Assembly (NCBI RefSeq): GCF_024721315.2
Contig: NZ_JANFAK020000024.1
Span: 30,001 to 71,750 of the forward strand
Direction of reading: 5' to 3'
DNA from: Streptomyces sp. Isolate_45
Lineage (GTDB): Bacteria > Actinomycetota > Actinomycetes > Streptomycetales > Streptomycetaceae
Length of the DNA stretch: 41,750 bases
The notes beneath the pieces were generated by a model. It saw only the letters and a list, made by a program, of their open reading frames with translations, searched no databases and was not told the DNA's origin. A program made the position numbers and the translations under genes. Numbering within the stretch: position 1 is the stretch's first letter; the number at the start of each line of letters is the position of its first letter. Of the stretch, positions 31,497-39,325 are shown one piece after another.

Positions 31497-31850
31497 CCGG
31501 TCCTTCGCCGGAGAACTCGGCAGTGACTTCGCCTTCTTCGCGACCCCGGACCGGCTGGCCGCGTTCGCCGGGCTTGCTCCGGCGCCGCATGACTCGAGGA
31601 AGAAGAGCGGCAGCCTCCACCGGCCCCGCCACTACCACCGCGGCCTCCAGCGAGTCTCCTACATTGTCCGCCCTGACCAGGTCCGCTACGACCCCAACTC
31701 CCGGACCTTCTACGACCGCAAACGATCCGAGGGGAAAGCCCACACGCCGGTCGTAGTCGCCCTCGCACGCCGTCGCGTCAACGTCTTGTGGCCCTGATAC
31801 GTGACCGGCGGCTCTACGAAGTTGCACCGCCACCGGCTACGCTGCACTGA
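31497..31850 (+). pseudogene. IS110-family transposase, C-terminal fragment with frameshift
   Basis: Encodes FFATPDRLAAFAGLAPAPHD, GLQRVSY, SRTFYDRKRSEGKAHTPVVV and ALARRRVNVLWP, the C-terminal transposase_20 region of IS110/IS116-type enzymes. One base is missing near 31795: the frame stops there, while the other frame continues LIRDRRLYEVAPPPATLH to a stop at 31848-31850. The N-terminal DEDD domain is absent. Confidence 0.85.
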
Positions 31851-31891
31851 CCTGGCCCAGAGCTACGGTGGCGTTTTCAAGGCACTGAGCA
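31803..31891 (+). repeat. 89-bp IS110 end, second copy of 8465-8553
   Basis: Two mismatches over 89 bp. It covers the transposase C-terminus and the element's 3' end. Here it is still joined to the transposase fragment, which identifies the isolated copy at 8465. Confidence 0.85.
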
Positions 31892-31916
31892 TTGGCTATG
31901 CCGATGAGCGAGGGAG

Positions 31917-32002
31917 TCGGCGGGAACATCATCCAGACCGGAACCGAGTCCTACCGCCTCGCCCACACCAAAGCCCAAGCTGACCGGGCCGAGGTTGGCT
32001 GA
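31917..32002 (+). pseudogene. IS21-family istB tail
   Basis: 28 codons, GNIIQTGTESYRLAHTKAQA and a short tail, then TGA (32000-32002). This matches the C-terminus of IstB helper ATPases (HIIETGTQSYRLRxTK). Everything upstream is absent. Confidence 0.7.
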
Positions 32003-32060
32003 CCAGCAGTTCTTCCCCAAATCGCTGGGCCGTTCGAGAACAGGGCCGTATGTTGGCGTC

Positions 32061-32870
32061 ATGGTGAATGAGGGTGAGCAGCAGCTTTTCGTGAACCGGT
32101 GGGGCGATACGTCCGGCGCGGAGCCGGCTGGACGCCAGTCCTACCGGGATACCTGCAGCTGCTTCGACCAGCGCAAGCCGCACCCGCGTGCCCGAGTCGG
32201 GTTCCACACCGAGCTCCAGGACACCTCGGCTCCGGGCTGGCAGCACCTACTTGAGCTCATCGACGAGGCGGCCGCCGACGGCCGGGAAGAGTTCCGTCCC
32301 CTTGTTGAGCTCAGCCCCGAGGAACGGCGACAGGTCATCACTCTGCCGCCGACCATCGGCAAGCTGACGGCGGTCAAGCACCTCGTGCTCTACGGCAGCA
32401 ACCTCGTCCGACTCCCACCCGAAATCGGGGCGATGACCAGCCTGGAGGAGTTCACCCCTTACACCTCCTACCGGCTGCACTGGTTCCCCTACGAAATCAC
32501 CAGATGCACCCGGCTCATGAGCAGCACGGTCAGCACGCGTTCTCTGTTCGGAAATTACAAGTTGCGGGCACCGTTCCCGCGTCTTGCGCCCGCCCGCAGC
32601 TCGGTCGCCGACCTCGACACAACAGACCTGGACGCACGCCGCTGGGGCGCGACAGCCGTCTCATCATGCAGCGTCTGCGACCGACCAATAGAGCAAGGCG
32701 GGCTCCACCCGGTCTGGATCTCCTTGCGCGTGGCCACGGATGTCCTGCCCCTCCTGGTCAACGCATGCTCTCCGCAATGCGTGGCCTCCCTTCCCCAGGC
32801 GCCCGAGGACTACGTCCAATCCGCGCATACAGGCGGCAGGGTCAGCCAACCCGCAGCTGACTGGGACTAA
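32061..32870 (+). CDS. Leucine-rich-repeat protein with C-terminal zinc-ribbon-like cysteines
   Basis: 269 residues from ATG 32061; no clear ribosome-binding site precedes it, so a leaderless transcript or an upstream TTG (31995) are possible. About residues 93-150 hold LRR units: LPPTIGKLTAVKHLVLYGSN, LVRLPPEIGAMTSLEEF. A CSVC pair (about 211-214) and a CSPQC pair (about 241-245) could form one zinc site. LRRs bind other proteins, but the partner is unknown. There is no signal peptide or membrane segment. It stands alone between the IS21 relic and the ISL3 element. Confidence 0.7.
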   Translation: MVNEGEQQLFVNRWGDTSGAEPAGRQSYRDTCSCFDQRKPHPRARVGFHTELQDTSAPGWQHLLELIDEAAADGREEFRPLVELSPEERRQVITLPPTIGKLTAVKHLVLYGSNLVRLPPEIGAMTSLEEFTPYTSYRLHWFPYEITRCTRLMSSTVSTRSLFGNYKLRAPFPRLAPARSSVADLDTTDLDARRWGATAVSSCSVCDRPIEQGGLHPVWISLRVATDVLPLLVNACSPQCVASLPQAPEDYVQSAHTGGRVSQPAADWD

Positions 32871-32906
32871 AGCGCCCAATCGCACACGCAGGCGACATCA
32901 AATTTC

Positions 32907-32941
32907 GGTTCTGGCACAGATCTTGGGGAGCGGTCGCGGAG
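32907..32941. repeat. Left terminal inverted repeat of the ISL3 element
   Basis: 35 bp, one mismatch to the right copy. Confidence 0.88.
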
Positions 32942-33179
32942 TGTTACCTCGATGTTCGATTACGAGGAGGCGGGCTCGTGTGAGACGGCGTACGCCTTGC
33001 CGTCCGACAGTCGGAAGTGACGCTCCCTCAGGTATTTGCCGACCGCTGCTGTGGTCGGCTGCGGACGGTGATGGTGCTGGTCATGCAGACCGATGCACCG
33101 TTCTGGGAGTCGCTGGTTTTCGACGGGATTGGCGATGTGGATGTAGAGACGGTGACGGCCGCGTTCGGCACGTGTCGAG

Positions 33180-34676
33180 GTGGTCGCGAGAGGCCGTGCG
33201 GCCGGGGCTGCATGTCCGGACTGCGGCTGGTTCTCGGACCGAGTCCACGACCGGTACCAGCGCAGGCTGAAGGACCTTCCGCTCGCTGAACAGGGCTTCG
33301 TGATCCGGCTGACGGTCCGGCGCTTCATCTGCGGAGCGGCGGGTTGCCCCCGCCGGACGTTCGCCGAGCCGTTCTCCCGGCTGGCCGCCCCACACGCAAG
33401 ATTCACGACTCGTCTCAACCGCGCCTTGGAGCGAGTGGGGCTCGCGCTGGCCGGGCGAGCCGGCGCTCGGCTGGCGGCACAGCTGGGCTTCGCCACGGGA
33501 AGGATGACCTTGTTGCGCAGGGTCATGGCATTGCCCGATCCACGGTTCAGTACTCCGCGTGTGCTGGGTGTGGACGACTTCGCGATCCGTCGCGGCCAGA
33601 CCTACTCCACCGTCTTGACCAGCGTCGAAGACCATCGGGTCGTCGATGTTCTCCCGACCCGTGAAGCCGGGCCACTGGCCGCCTGGCTGATCCGCCACCC
33701 CGGCGTGGAGATCATCTGCCGGGACCGGGCTGGCGCCTACGCTGAGGGTGCCCGGCGCGGTGCCCCCGGTGCTCTGCAGGTTGCTGACCGGTTCCATCTT
33801 TGGCAGGGCCTCGGACGAGCCGTGGAAACCTGCGTTGCCGCCCATCGCGACTGCCTGCGCAACCCATCGCCCCCCGGCATGCTGCCGGAGGACACCGGAC
33901 TGGTTTCCGGTCGACCACAGGACGACTCGGATCCCGTCGGCCGACGGGCCGAGCGAAAGAAGGCAGCACACGCCCTGGTCCACGAACTCCTGGCCCAGGG
34001 TCACTCACGCCGGGCGATCGCCCGGCACCTGGGCTGGGGCCTTAACACCGTGCTCCGGTACGCGAACGCCGCACGCTGGCAGGACACCCTCCGCGACAAC
34101 CGGCCCCGACCGAGCAGACTGGACCCCTACAAGCCCTACCTGGAGCGACGCTTCGCCGAGGGATGCACCAGCGTCACCCAGCTACATCGTGAACTCATTG
34201 CCGACAACGCGCCCGTCACCTACCAGATGGTCCGCAGCCACATCGCCGACCTCCGCGGGGCTCCGGCTGGAACGCCACCGCGGCCGCCGACGGTGCGGCA
34301 GGTGACCGGCTTGCCTACCCGGCACCCCACGACCCTTACCGAGGAAGACCGGGCCGGTCTGAAGGAGGTCCTGACTCGCTGCCCCGAACTGGAACAGGCC
34401 GCCGAACACGTCCGCGACTTCGGCGAGATCCTTACCGACCGCCTCGGCTCCACACTGCCCATCTGGATCGACGCAGTCGACGCCAGCCAGCTACCTGGCC
34501 TCACCGGCTTCGCACTCCACCTGCTCCGAGACTTCGACGCTGTGACAGCCGGGCTCACTCTCAGCTGGAGCTCCGGCAGCATCAAGGGTGCTGTCAACCG
34601 CATCAAGAAGATCAAGCGGCAGCTCTACGGCCGAGCCGGATTCGAACTACTCCGCAAGATGATCCTGCTCCAGTAG
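33180..34676 (+). CDS. ISL3-family transposase, N-terminus displaced by a frameshift
   Basis: 498 residues are open from GTG 33180: zinc-finger part (CPDCGWF, CGAAGCP), catalytic core (VLGVDDFAIRRGQTYSTVLT, ICRDRAGAYAEGA with catalytic Asp residues), an inserted helix-turn-helix (SRRAIARHLGWGLNTVLRYA) and the signature end (WSSGSIKGAVNRIKKIKRQL). The usual N-terminus, MQTDAPFWESLVFDGIGDVD, is encoded just upstream in another frame (from ATG 33083). One extra base near 33172-33174 separates them: GGC-ACG-T-GTC-GAG. The transposase is therefore inactive, made from an internal start, or produced by frameshifting. DDE transposases of this family cut and paste the element through its inverted repeats. 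Confidence 0.88.
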   Translation: MVARGRAAGAACPDCGWFSDRVHDRYQRRLKDLPLAEQGFVIRLTVRRFICGAAGCPRRTFAEPFSRLAAPHARFTTRLNRALERVGLALAGRAGARLAAQLGFATGRMTLLRRVMALPDPRFSTPRVLGVDDFAIRRGQTYSTVLTSVEDHRVVDVLPTREAGPLAAWLIRHPGVEIICRDRAGAYAEGARRGAPGALQVADRFHLWQGLGRAVETCVAAHRDCLRNPSPPGMLPEDTGLVSGRPQDDSDPVGRRAERKKAAHALVHELLAQGHSRRAIARHLGWGLNTVLRYANAARWQDTLRDNRPRPSRLDPYKPYLERRFAEGCTSVTQLHRELIADNAPVTYQMVRSHIADLRGAPAGTPPRPPTVRQVTGLPTRHPTTLTEEDRAGLKEVLTRCPELEQAAEHVRDFGEILTDRLGSTLPIWIDAVDASQLPGLTGFALHLLRDFDAVTAGLTLSWSSGSIKGAVNRIKKIKRQLYGRAGFELLRKMILLQ

Positions 34677-34772
34677 CACTCCAAGCCTCCGAATCCTGCG
34701 CCAAGACCGAGAACTGACCGCACCCAGAGAGCTTGGCTGGGGCGTGTCGGCACCGACGGACATAATGCGGCT

Positions 34773-35228
34773 GTGGACCTGAGACCGGAGCTGTTGCCCC
34801 CGCCCGTGAGCCAGCAGCGGCTGGACGAGCTGTGCGCGGAGGTTGAGCAGATCGCTGAGCTGCTGGTCACCCGCCCAGAGGTGGCGGGCGAGGCGATCGA
34901 GGCGTTCAACGCGATGACCGGTCACGACTACGTGGCTCTCGACTTCGCTGAGTACGACGGAAGCAGGAGCCTGGAGGAGTTCGCGAGGGAGGCGGCCCGG
35001 CCGGCTCGCCCCGTGGTTGCGGACATCACCCGGGACGAGCTCGTCGAGATCGTCCGCAGACTCCTGACCGCCTCTGCGGAGAGCGGCTACTACCTGCGGC
35101 TCCTGGAGGCGAACGTGTCGCATCCCCGGGTGAGTGACCTGGTCTTCCATCCCTCGGACATCCTTCAGGACCCGTCTGCGGAGCAGATTGTCGACGAGGC
35201 TCTGAAGTACCGGCCGATCGCGCTCTGA
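34773..35228 (+). CDS. Cargo gene of the ISL3 element, hypothetical
   Basis: 151 residues from GTG 34773, lying between the transposase and the right inverted repeat and thus mobilised with the element. Mostly helical and acidic: LDELCAEVEQIAELLVTRPE, AIEAFNAMTGHDYVALDFAE, ITRDELVEIVRRLLTASAES, then SHPRVSDLVFHPS. No family is recognised. It is soluble, with no signal peptide. The acidic helical make-up recalls polymorphic-toxin immunity proteins, but there is no toxin partner next to it. It is not a known transposition accessory protein. Confidence 0.75.
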   Translation: MDLRPELLPPPVSQQRLDELCAEVEQIAELLVTRPEVAGEAIEAFNAMTGHDYVALDFAEYDGSRSLEEFAREAARPARPVVADITRDELVEIVRRLLTASAESGYYLRLLEANVSHPRVSDLVFHPSDILQDPSAEQIVDEALKYRPIAL

Positions 35229-35250
35229 GCGAATCGAACGCCACCGTCAC

Positions 35251-35286
35251 CCTCCGCGATCGCTCCCCAAGATCTGTGCCAGAACC
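35251..35286. repeat. Right terminal inverted repeat of the ISL3 element
   Basis: Reverse complement of 32907-32941 with one mismatch; ends ...GTGCCAGAACC. It starts 23 bp after the cargo gene stop. Confidence 0.88.
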
Positions 35287-35363
35287 CCAAACTCATCGAC
35301 ATTGATCATGCGGCCGGGCGCGAGATGACGCCCAAAGTCGCTGACAATCGACTCCCGTTCACT

Positions 35364-35556
35364 GGTTCGGGCTCAACATCTGTGGTGACGGTTCGACGGT
35401 CGGCTCACCGGCACCCGAACGATGGGAACCAGCAGGTCAGTCCTTTGGTCCGACGTGGGCACGGACGCTTACGGCACAGCTCCAACTGCGTGCTGTCGAA
35501 ACCCCACTGCACGAGCCTTACCTACGATCACTCCCCCGAAGAGGGGAGGTTCGCGG
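35364..35556 (-). mobile_element. Relic end of a second cargo-bearing ISL3-type element
   Basis: 35364 starts GGTTCGGGCTCAACATCTGT, close to the terminal sequence at 9195 (GGTTCTGGCTCAACTTCTGT). 35498-35556 repeats 9238-9296 with two mismatches, including the last nine codons of the 9268-10020 cargo gene on the minus strand. The rest of the cargo and its transposase are missing. It sits 77 bp right of the intact ISL3 element. Confidence 0.6.
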
Positions 35557-36130
35557 CGGACCGCACGTCACGCCTTGCTCTGGACCATGCACCGACTCAG
35601 TACCAGACAATGACCACGTCAGCCTGCCGTACCACCGAGGAACCCTGCGGGTTGTAGAAACAGTCCACGGCTTCTTGTCTGAACGGGTGGGCGATCCCAC
35701 GCCGCTACCGACGGTCTGGCCGTCTTCGCTGCTGCATTCCCAATTGATTCGCCTTTCGGACACAGTGGCTGAGCGCCGGGCAAGCCTGAGCGCCGCAGCG
35801 TCGAACCGCTTCCGGGATCGCGGATCTCAAGTGCCCATGCCATCCAGGTCGCCGAGCACCTGACCGCCGCCGGCCCTGGACACCCGTTCCAGGCCCCGGA
35901 GAGGCAGGGCCCGAACCACCCTGCGGTAACCGGCCCAGTCTGCGGTCCAGACGCATCCTGCAAGGACCGTGCCAGCACCACGCCGCTCCCGACACGCCTG
36001 CCGGTCATCACCACCCCCGCCACGCCCCTCCCCTGCCCGAGCGCTCGCGGTGGGGGTGCATGCGGTTGCCCACCTGCCCGAGGGCGCGACCAGGGGAGCT
36101 GCGGCTGGGAGTGCAACCGCAGCCATCGCG
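35557..36130. other. 570 bp without a supportable gene
   Basis: Open minus-strand frames occur but have no start site or family signature, and their composition is Arg/Pro/Ala-biased, as in antisense GC-rich DNA. Probably decayed insertion DNA. Confidence 0.45.
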
Positions 36131-36137
36131 GGATAAT
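36131..36137 (+). promoter_or_regulatory. Possible -10 element of the protease operon
   Basis: GGATAAT, 45 bp before the protease start, stands out in GC-rich surroundings. No convincing -35 hexamer is seen 16-18 bp upstream, so it may depend on an activator. Confidence 0.35.
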
Positions 36138-36181
36138 CTGAAGTTACTCAGGGGGGCGTGGCGGTGGGGCTGTGATCTCCG

Positions 36182-37054
36182 ATGCTGATGCCTCCAACAC
36201 TTCCTCATTCCCTGGCTTCTCTCTCCCCTCTCATGGCGAGAAGCGCAGGTGCGGCTGATCTCCGGGTAGGTCTCGTTGACGGGCCAGTCATGGTCAGCCA
36301 TCCAGGGCTTTCCAGGGCACGGATCGAGTGGTTCTGTCCACGGGATGTGGCAGAACTCGATGCGGATGACGTCGCCGCTCTGCATGCCACCTCCACCGCA
36401 GGCGTCCTGGTCGCAGAGCGTGGGTCGGGTGCTTTGGGAATCTGCCCCGGGGTCACACTTGTCACCCGTTCCATCTTCCGTTCCCCTACGGCTCGTTCTG
36501 CCGGTAGCGCAACATGGGTAGAGCTGGCTGACGCGCTAGTGGAGCTGGCGGACGCCGGCGCACGCATCGTGAACATGAGCCTCTCCCTGGAATCGGGCAT
36601 GTCCAAGGGACACCACACCGTGAAGGACGCGCTCGACTACGTGGCTGCTCATGGTGTGATCGTGGTGGCCGCTGCCGGCAACGACGGTGCGATCGACGGC
36701 ACGGTCGTCACCCGTCACCGGTCGGTCCTGCCGGTCGTGACCTACAACCTGCAGGGTTGGCCTGGGCGGATGACCAATATCGGACGGTCCATTGGTCAGC
36801 GGGGCATCGGCGTTGTGGCGGACGGTTTGATGAGCCTAGGTCCTGGCGGAAGGGCCCGGCCGTACGGAGGGACTAGCGCGGCGGCAGCCGTCGTCACCGG
36901 TGCTGCGGCTCTCATCTGGTCCGAGCTTCCGAAGACCTCGCCTGAGGAACTGATCTCCGCGATGAAAGGGAACCCATCCCGCCGCACATCGGTCGTGCCG
37001 CCCCTGATGAACGCCTGGCAAGCATTTGAGTCGCTGCTCGCACCACGAAACTGA
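36182..37054 (+). CDS. Subtilisin-like serine protease (S8), PatA/PatG-type, no signal peptide
   Basis: 290 residues; ATG 36182 with a GGTGGGG site rather far upstream, so the exact start is uncertain. All S8 catalytic residues are present: Asp33 (VGLVDGP), His68 (LHATSTAG, in place of HGTHVAG), oxyanion Asn167 (AAAGNDG) and Ser232 (GGTSAAAAVVTGAAAL). It lacks signal peptide and propeptide, so it acts in the cytoplasm, as do the S8 proteases of cyanobactin pathways. It is followed at 45 bp by a PatG-C-terminal-like gene and two Cys-rich protein genes. In PatG the protease and that C-terminal region are one chain; here they are split. A likely task is cleaving the leader of the Cys-rich proteins, which is inference. 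Confidence 0.85.
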   Translation: MLMPPTLPHSLASLSPLMARSAGAADLRVGLVDGPVMVSHPGLSRARIEWFCPRDVAELDADDVAALHATSTAGVLVAERGSGALGICPGVTLVTRSIFRSPTARSAGSATWVELADALVELADAGARIVNMSLSLESGMSKGHHTVKDALDYVAAHGVIVVAAAGNDGAIDGTVVTRHRSVLPVVTYNLQGWPGRMTNIGRSIGQRGIGVVADGLMSLGPGGRARPYGGTSAAAAVVTGAAALIWSELPKTSPEELISAMKGNPSRRTSVVPPLMNAWQAFESLLAPRN

Positions 37055-37099
37055 TGCCGCGCTGGTTGCAGCATTGACCACGGAAGGAGCGCTGAGCTC

Positions 37100-38104
37100 A
37101 TGGAAGAACCCACGGTATCCGCTGCGGAATCGGCCCCGGTTGTGCTCGATTCATCGGGCGGGCGGGTGACTCGTAGCGAAGCCTCTGCCGAGGTATCCGC
37201 TCCCGGCGTGTACCTCGCATCGTCGCCCGTCGCCGAATCCCCGCAGCCCCACGACAAGTCGCCCTGTGGGTGTGGTGGCTGCGGTCGGGCCGCCCCCGCG
37301 GCTGACGGCACAAGCCACCCTCTCGAGACGTACTCACCGTTCGTATACGCGGTGGGTCGGCTTGAACCCCGCATGACCAGCCTCGCGATCGAGAAGGAGT
37401 TCGCACAAGCGACTGGCCGCGCCGAGACAGCCAACCTGACGGACAGGCAGGCCCTGCACGCCGTTCTGTCAGACCCTCAGAGCCGCTATCTCGCCAAACA
37501 TCTGTGCTATGTGCTGGTGATCCAGGGGATCGACACCTACATCCTGCGCCCCCGTGATCCCGCGGACTACGACCTGCTCGTGGACGCGATCGGTGCGTCA
37601 CCACGGACGAGCGATCTCCACGTGGTGATCGGCCTACGAGGCCCCCTCTCCCCGCCCGACCTGTGCAACGGGCTCATGCTTCCCCAGGTGTCGTTCGATC
37701 AGGTCTACGCCTTCGACGCAGACTCCCTCGTCGCGGGTCTGCCCAAACCGGACGACCTCGACGAGGAGTCGTTCCGGTCGGCCTCTCGGGAACTCTTCGA
37801 CCGGGTGATACAGATCGCCGACAACGCCGGCTCGTCCGACGAGCATCGTGCGCTCAACTACTCGGCGGTGCGGTACGCGCAGATCTACGCGCATACCGCT
37901 CAAGCCTTCGCATCGGGACTAGCCCTCACAGCCGTTGAGACACGGCCCTCGCGCCTCAGCGGCAGCAGCAGGAACATTCAAGATGTGGTGCTCTCCTACA
38001 CCAATCGAACGACCGACGTGACAGAGAAGCACTTCGTCCGTGTCGATGTGACGGAAGCGTTTCCCTTCCTCGTGACCAAGCTGTCTCCGTACTACGACCG
38101 ATGA
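37100..38104 (+). CDS. PatG C-terminal-domain-like protein
   Basis: 334 residues, ATG 37100 with AAGGAG upstream. Residues 1-75 are variable with a CGCGGCG cluster (about 56-62). From about 78 on the sequence (FVYAVGRLEPRMTSLAIEKE, NLTDRQALHAVLSDP, CYVLVIQGIDTYILRPRDPA, IQIADNAGSSDEHRALNYSA, HFVRVDVTEAFPFLVTKLSP) resembles the C-terminal domains of PatG, the cyanobactin macrocyclase. This is recognised from memory. The function of those domains is not well defined even in PatG. It sits between the S8 protease gene and the first Cys-rich gene (22-bp gap), so one operon. It may hold the protease or its substrate. The 3' end is duplicated at 39186-39302. Confidence 0.7.
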   Translation: MEEPTVSAAESAPVVLDSSGGRVTRSEASAEVSAPGVYLASSPVAESPQPHDKSPCGCGGCGRAAPAADGTSHPLETYSPFVYAVGRLEPRMTSLAIEKEFAQATGRAETANLTDRQALHAVLSDPQSRYLAKHLCYVLVIQGIDTYILRPRDPADYDLLVDAIGASPRTSDLHVVIGLRGPLSPPDLCNGLMLPQVSFDQVYAFDADSLVAGLPKPDDLDEESFRSASRELFDRVIQIADNAGSSDEHRALNYSAVRYAQIYAHTAQAFASGLALTAVETRPSRLSGSSRNIQDVVLSYTNRTTDVTEKHFVRVDVTEAFPFLVTKLSPYYDR

Positions 38105-38126
38105 CCGGCAGGAGGAGGTCGGCGGC

Positions 38127-39041
38127 ATGTCCTTCCCAACCGCCACAGCGGGCGCTTCGCTGTACCGCACGAGCGGCGTGTACCGGTCAGCCCCCGGCGG
38201 GGTGCGTTCCAGCCCGAACGTCGCGCTGGCAGGGAGCTGCTACAACGACTGCATAGCTGAGTGTCCCTCCGACTGGGAGGGCTACGAGTGTAAACAGTTT
38301 TGCACGAACAAGTGTCTGCCCGGGCAGCCCCCGCCTTGTTTGGGACAACTCTGCCTTTCCGGCCCGCAGCGCAAATGCTGCCCTTCTGGTAGCACCTGCT
38401 CCTTCGGCTTCGAGTATCCGTCGGCGCGCTCGCTCATCGGCTGCTGTTCGCCCGGCCAACAACCCTGTAACGGAGGGTGCTGTGCCGCGGGTCAGCCATG
38501 CTGTGGCAACAAGAGCTGGCCGCCGCCCAAATGCTGTGCACCTGGCCAGGAATGCTGCGACGGAGTGTGCTACACGCCAGGTCCAGGAATCGTGTGCACG
38601 GGAGCCGGGGTTTGTCCTCAAGACCGCCTCTGTGGCGCGGGGTGCTGCTTCCCAGGGGAGCAATGTAAAGGCGGCAAGTGCTGCAAGCCGGGTCCCCAGT
38701 GCGGTGGCGGGCGGTGCTGCGAGGGAGAACAGTGCACGCCAACCGGATGCTGCCCTCAGGAGCGCTCCACAACGCAGGGCTGCTGCCCCCAGGACCAGGT
38801 CGCATGCAAAGTAAAGGTATGGCCCCCAGCAGGACCGGACTTCGACCCCGAACCGTACATCGTGGAGCAATGCTGCCCGCCCGGCCATACCTGCGCAGAT
38901 GAAGCCTGCTGCCCGCCCGGCGAGTGCTGCGAAAACAACACGCCCTGCCCCCCGGGAAAGCACTGCGACAAAGGAAAATGCTGCGCACACGGACAGAAAG
39001 CAAAATTCGACACCCACACAGGAAAGCTGCGCTGCGCCTGA
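38127..39041 (+). CDS. Cysteine-saturated protein 1, candidate substrate of the S8/PatG-like system
   Basis: 304 residues, ATG 38127 with AGGAGGAGG upstream. Residues 1-37 contain no Cys (MSFPTATAGASLYRTSGVYR...) and are nearly shared with the second copy, like a leader. The rest has 52 Cys (17% overall) in CCxPGxxCC-type units: KCCPSGSTC, CCAPGQECCDGVC, CCPPGHTCADEACCPPGECC. The pattern resembles granulin/conotoxin-like disulfide ladders. No Sec signal peptide is visible, so cytoplasmic processing or unusual export is likely. A region without paired Cys (KVKVWPPAGPDFDPEPYIVE) interrupts the ladder, and the tail is AKFDTHTGKLRCA. Metal binding is an alternative to disulfides. Function unknown. 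Confidence 0.85.
   Translation: MSFPTATAGASLYRTSGVYRSAPGGVRSSPNVALAGSCYNDCIAECPSDWEGYECKQFCTNKCLPGQPPPCLGQLCLSGPQRKCCPSGSTCSFGFEYPSARSLIGCCSPGQQPCNGGCCAAGQPCCGNKSWPPPKCCAPGQECCDGVCYTPGPGIVCTGAGVCPQDRLCGAGCCFPGEQCKGGKCCKPGPQCGGGRCCEGEQCTPTGCCPQERSTTQGCCPQDQVACKVKVWPPAGPDFDPEPYIVEQCCPPGHTCADEACCPPGECCENNTPCPPGKHCDKGKCCAHGQKAKFDTHTGKLRCA
38673..39041 (+). repeat. 369-bp repeat (copy 1; copy 2 at 39869-40237)
   Basis: The 3' ends of the two Cys-rich genes are almost identical over 369 bp (two differences seen), whereas their 5' halves have diverged. This indicates recent gene conversion or strong constraint on the C-terminal 123 residues. Confidence 0.88.
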
Positions 39042-39185
39042 AAGGCCACGTTCGGCGCACTGGTTTCGATTTGGATGCCAGTGCCGATGCGACTGCCCAA
39101 TCGGACACGTCGCATGGCAGGAACGGAACTGATTGACCACAAGCGAAAGCGAACGGCTCCTCCTCAACGTGGGAGCCAAGATCTG

Positions 39186-39302
39186 GTGTCCTCCTACACC
39201 AATCGAAACGACCGACGTGACAGAGAAGCACCTCGTCCGTGGCGATGCGACGGAAGCGTTTCCCCCCTCGCGCCCAAGCCGTCTCCGTACTACGACCGAT
39301 GA
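39186..39302 (+). pseudogene. Duplicated 3' end of the PatG-C-like gene
   Basis: Matches 37986-38103 including LSPYYDR-TGA, but with small indels that break the frame (CCCCCCTC in place of CCCTTCCTC, and an extra A after ATCGA). It lies just before the second Cys-rich gene, so the duplicated unit was the PatG-like 3' end plus the Cys-rich gene. The ribosome-binding site was copied too. Confidence 0.88.
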
Positions 39303-39325
39303 CCGCCAGGAGGAGGTCGGTTGAC

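Larger units (their letters stand above)
32907..35286 (+). mobile_element. ISL3-family insertion sequence with one cargo gene (2380 bp)
   Basis: Bounded by inverted repeats starting GGTTCTGGCACAGATCTTGG (32907-32941 and 35252-35286, one mismatch in 35). Inside: a frameshifted ISL3 transposase (33083-34676) and, 96 bp later, a second gene (34773-35228) before the right end. The bases flanking the repeats (CAAATTTC left, CCAAACTC right) are not an exact target duplication. The layout equals that inferred for the relic at 9195-10262. Confidence 0.85.

Noticed and set aside
32899..35294. 8-bp target duplication around the ISL3 element
   Set aside because: CAAATTTC and CCAAACTC share only part of their bases, so no duplication can be claimed.
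35619..36116. 165-residue minus-strand frame
   Set aside because: Composition of a random GC-rich frame and no recognisable family; considered decayed DNA.
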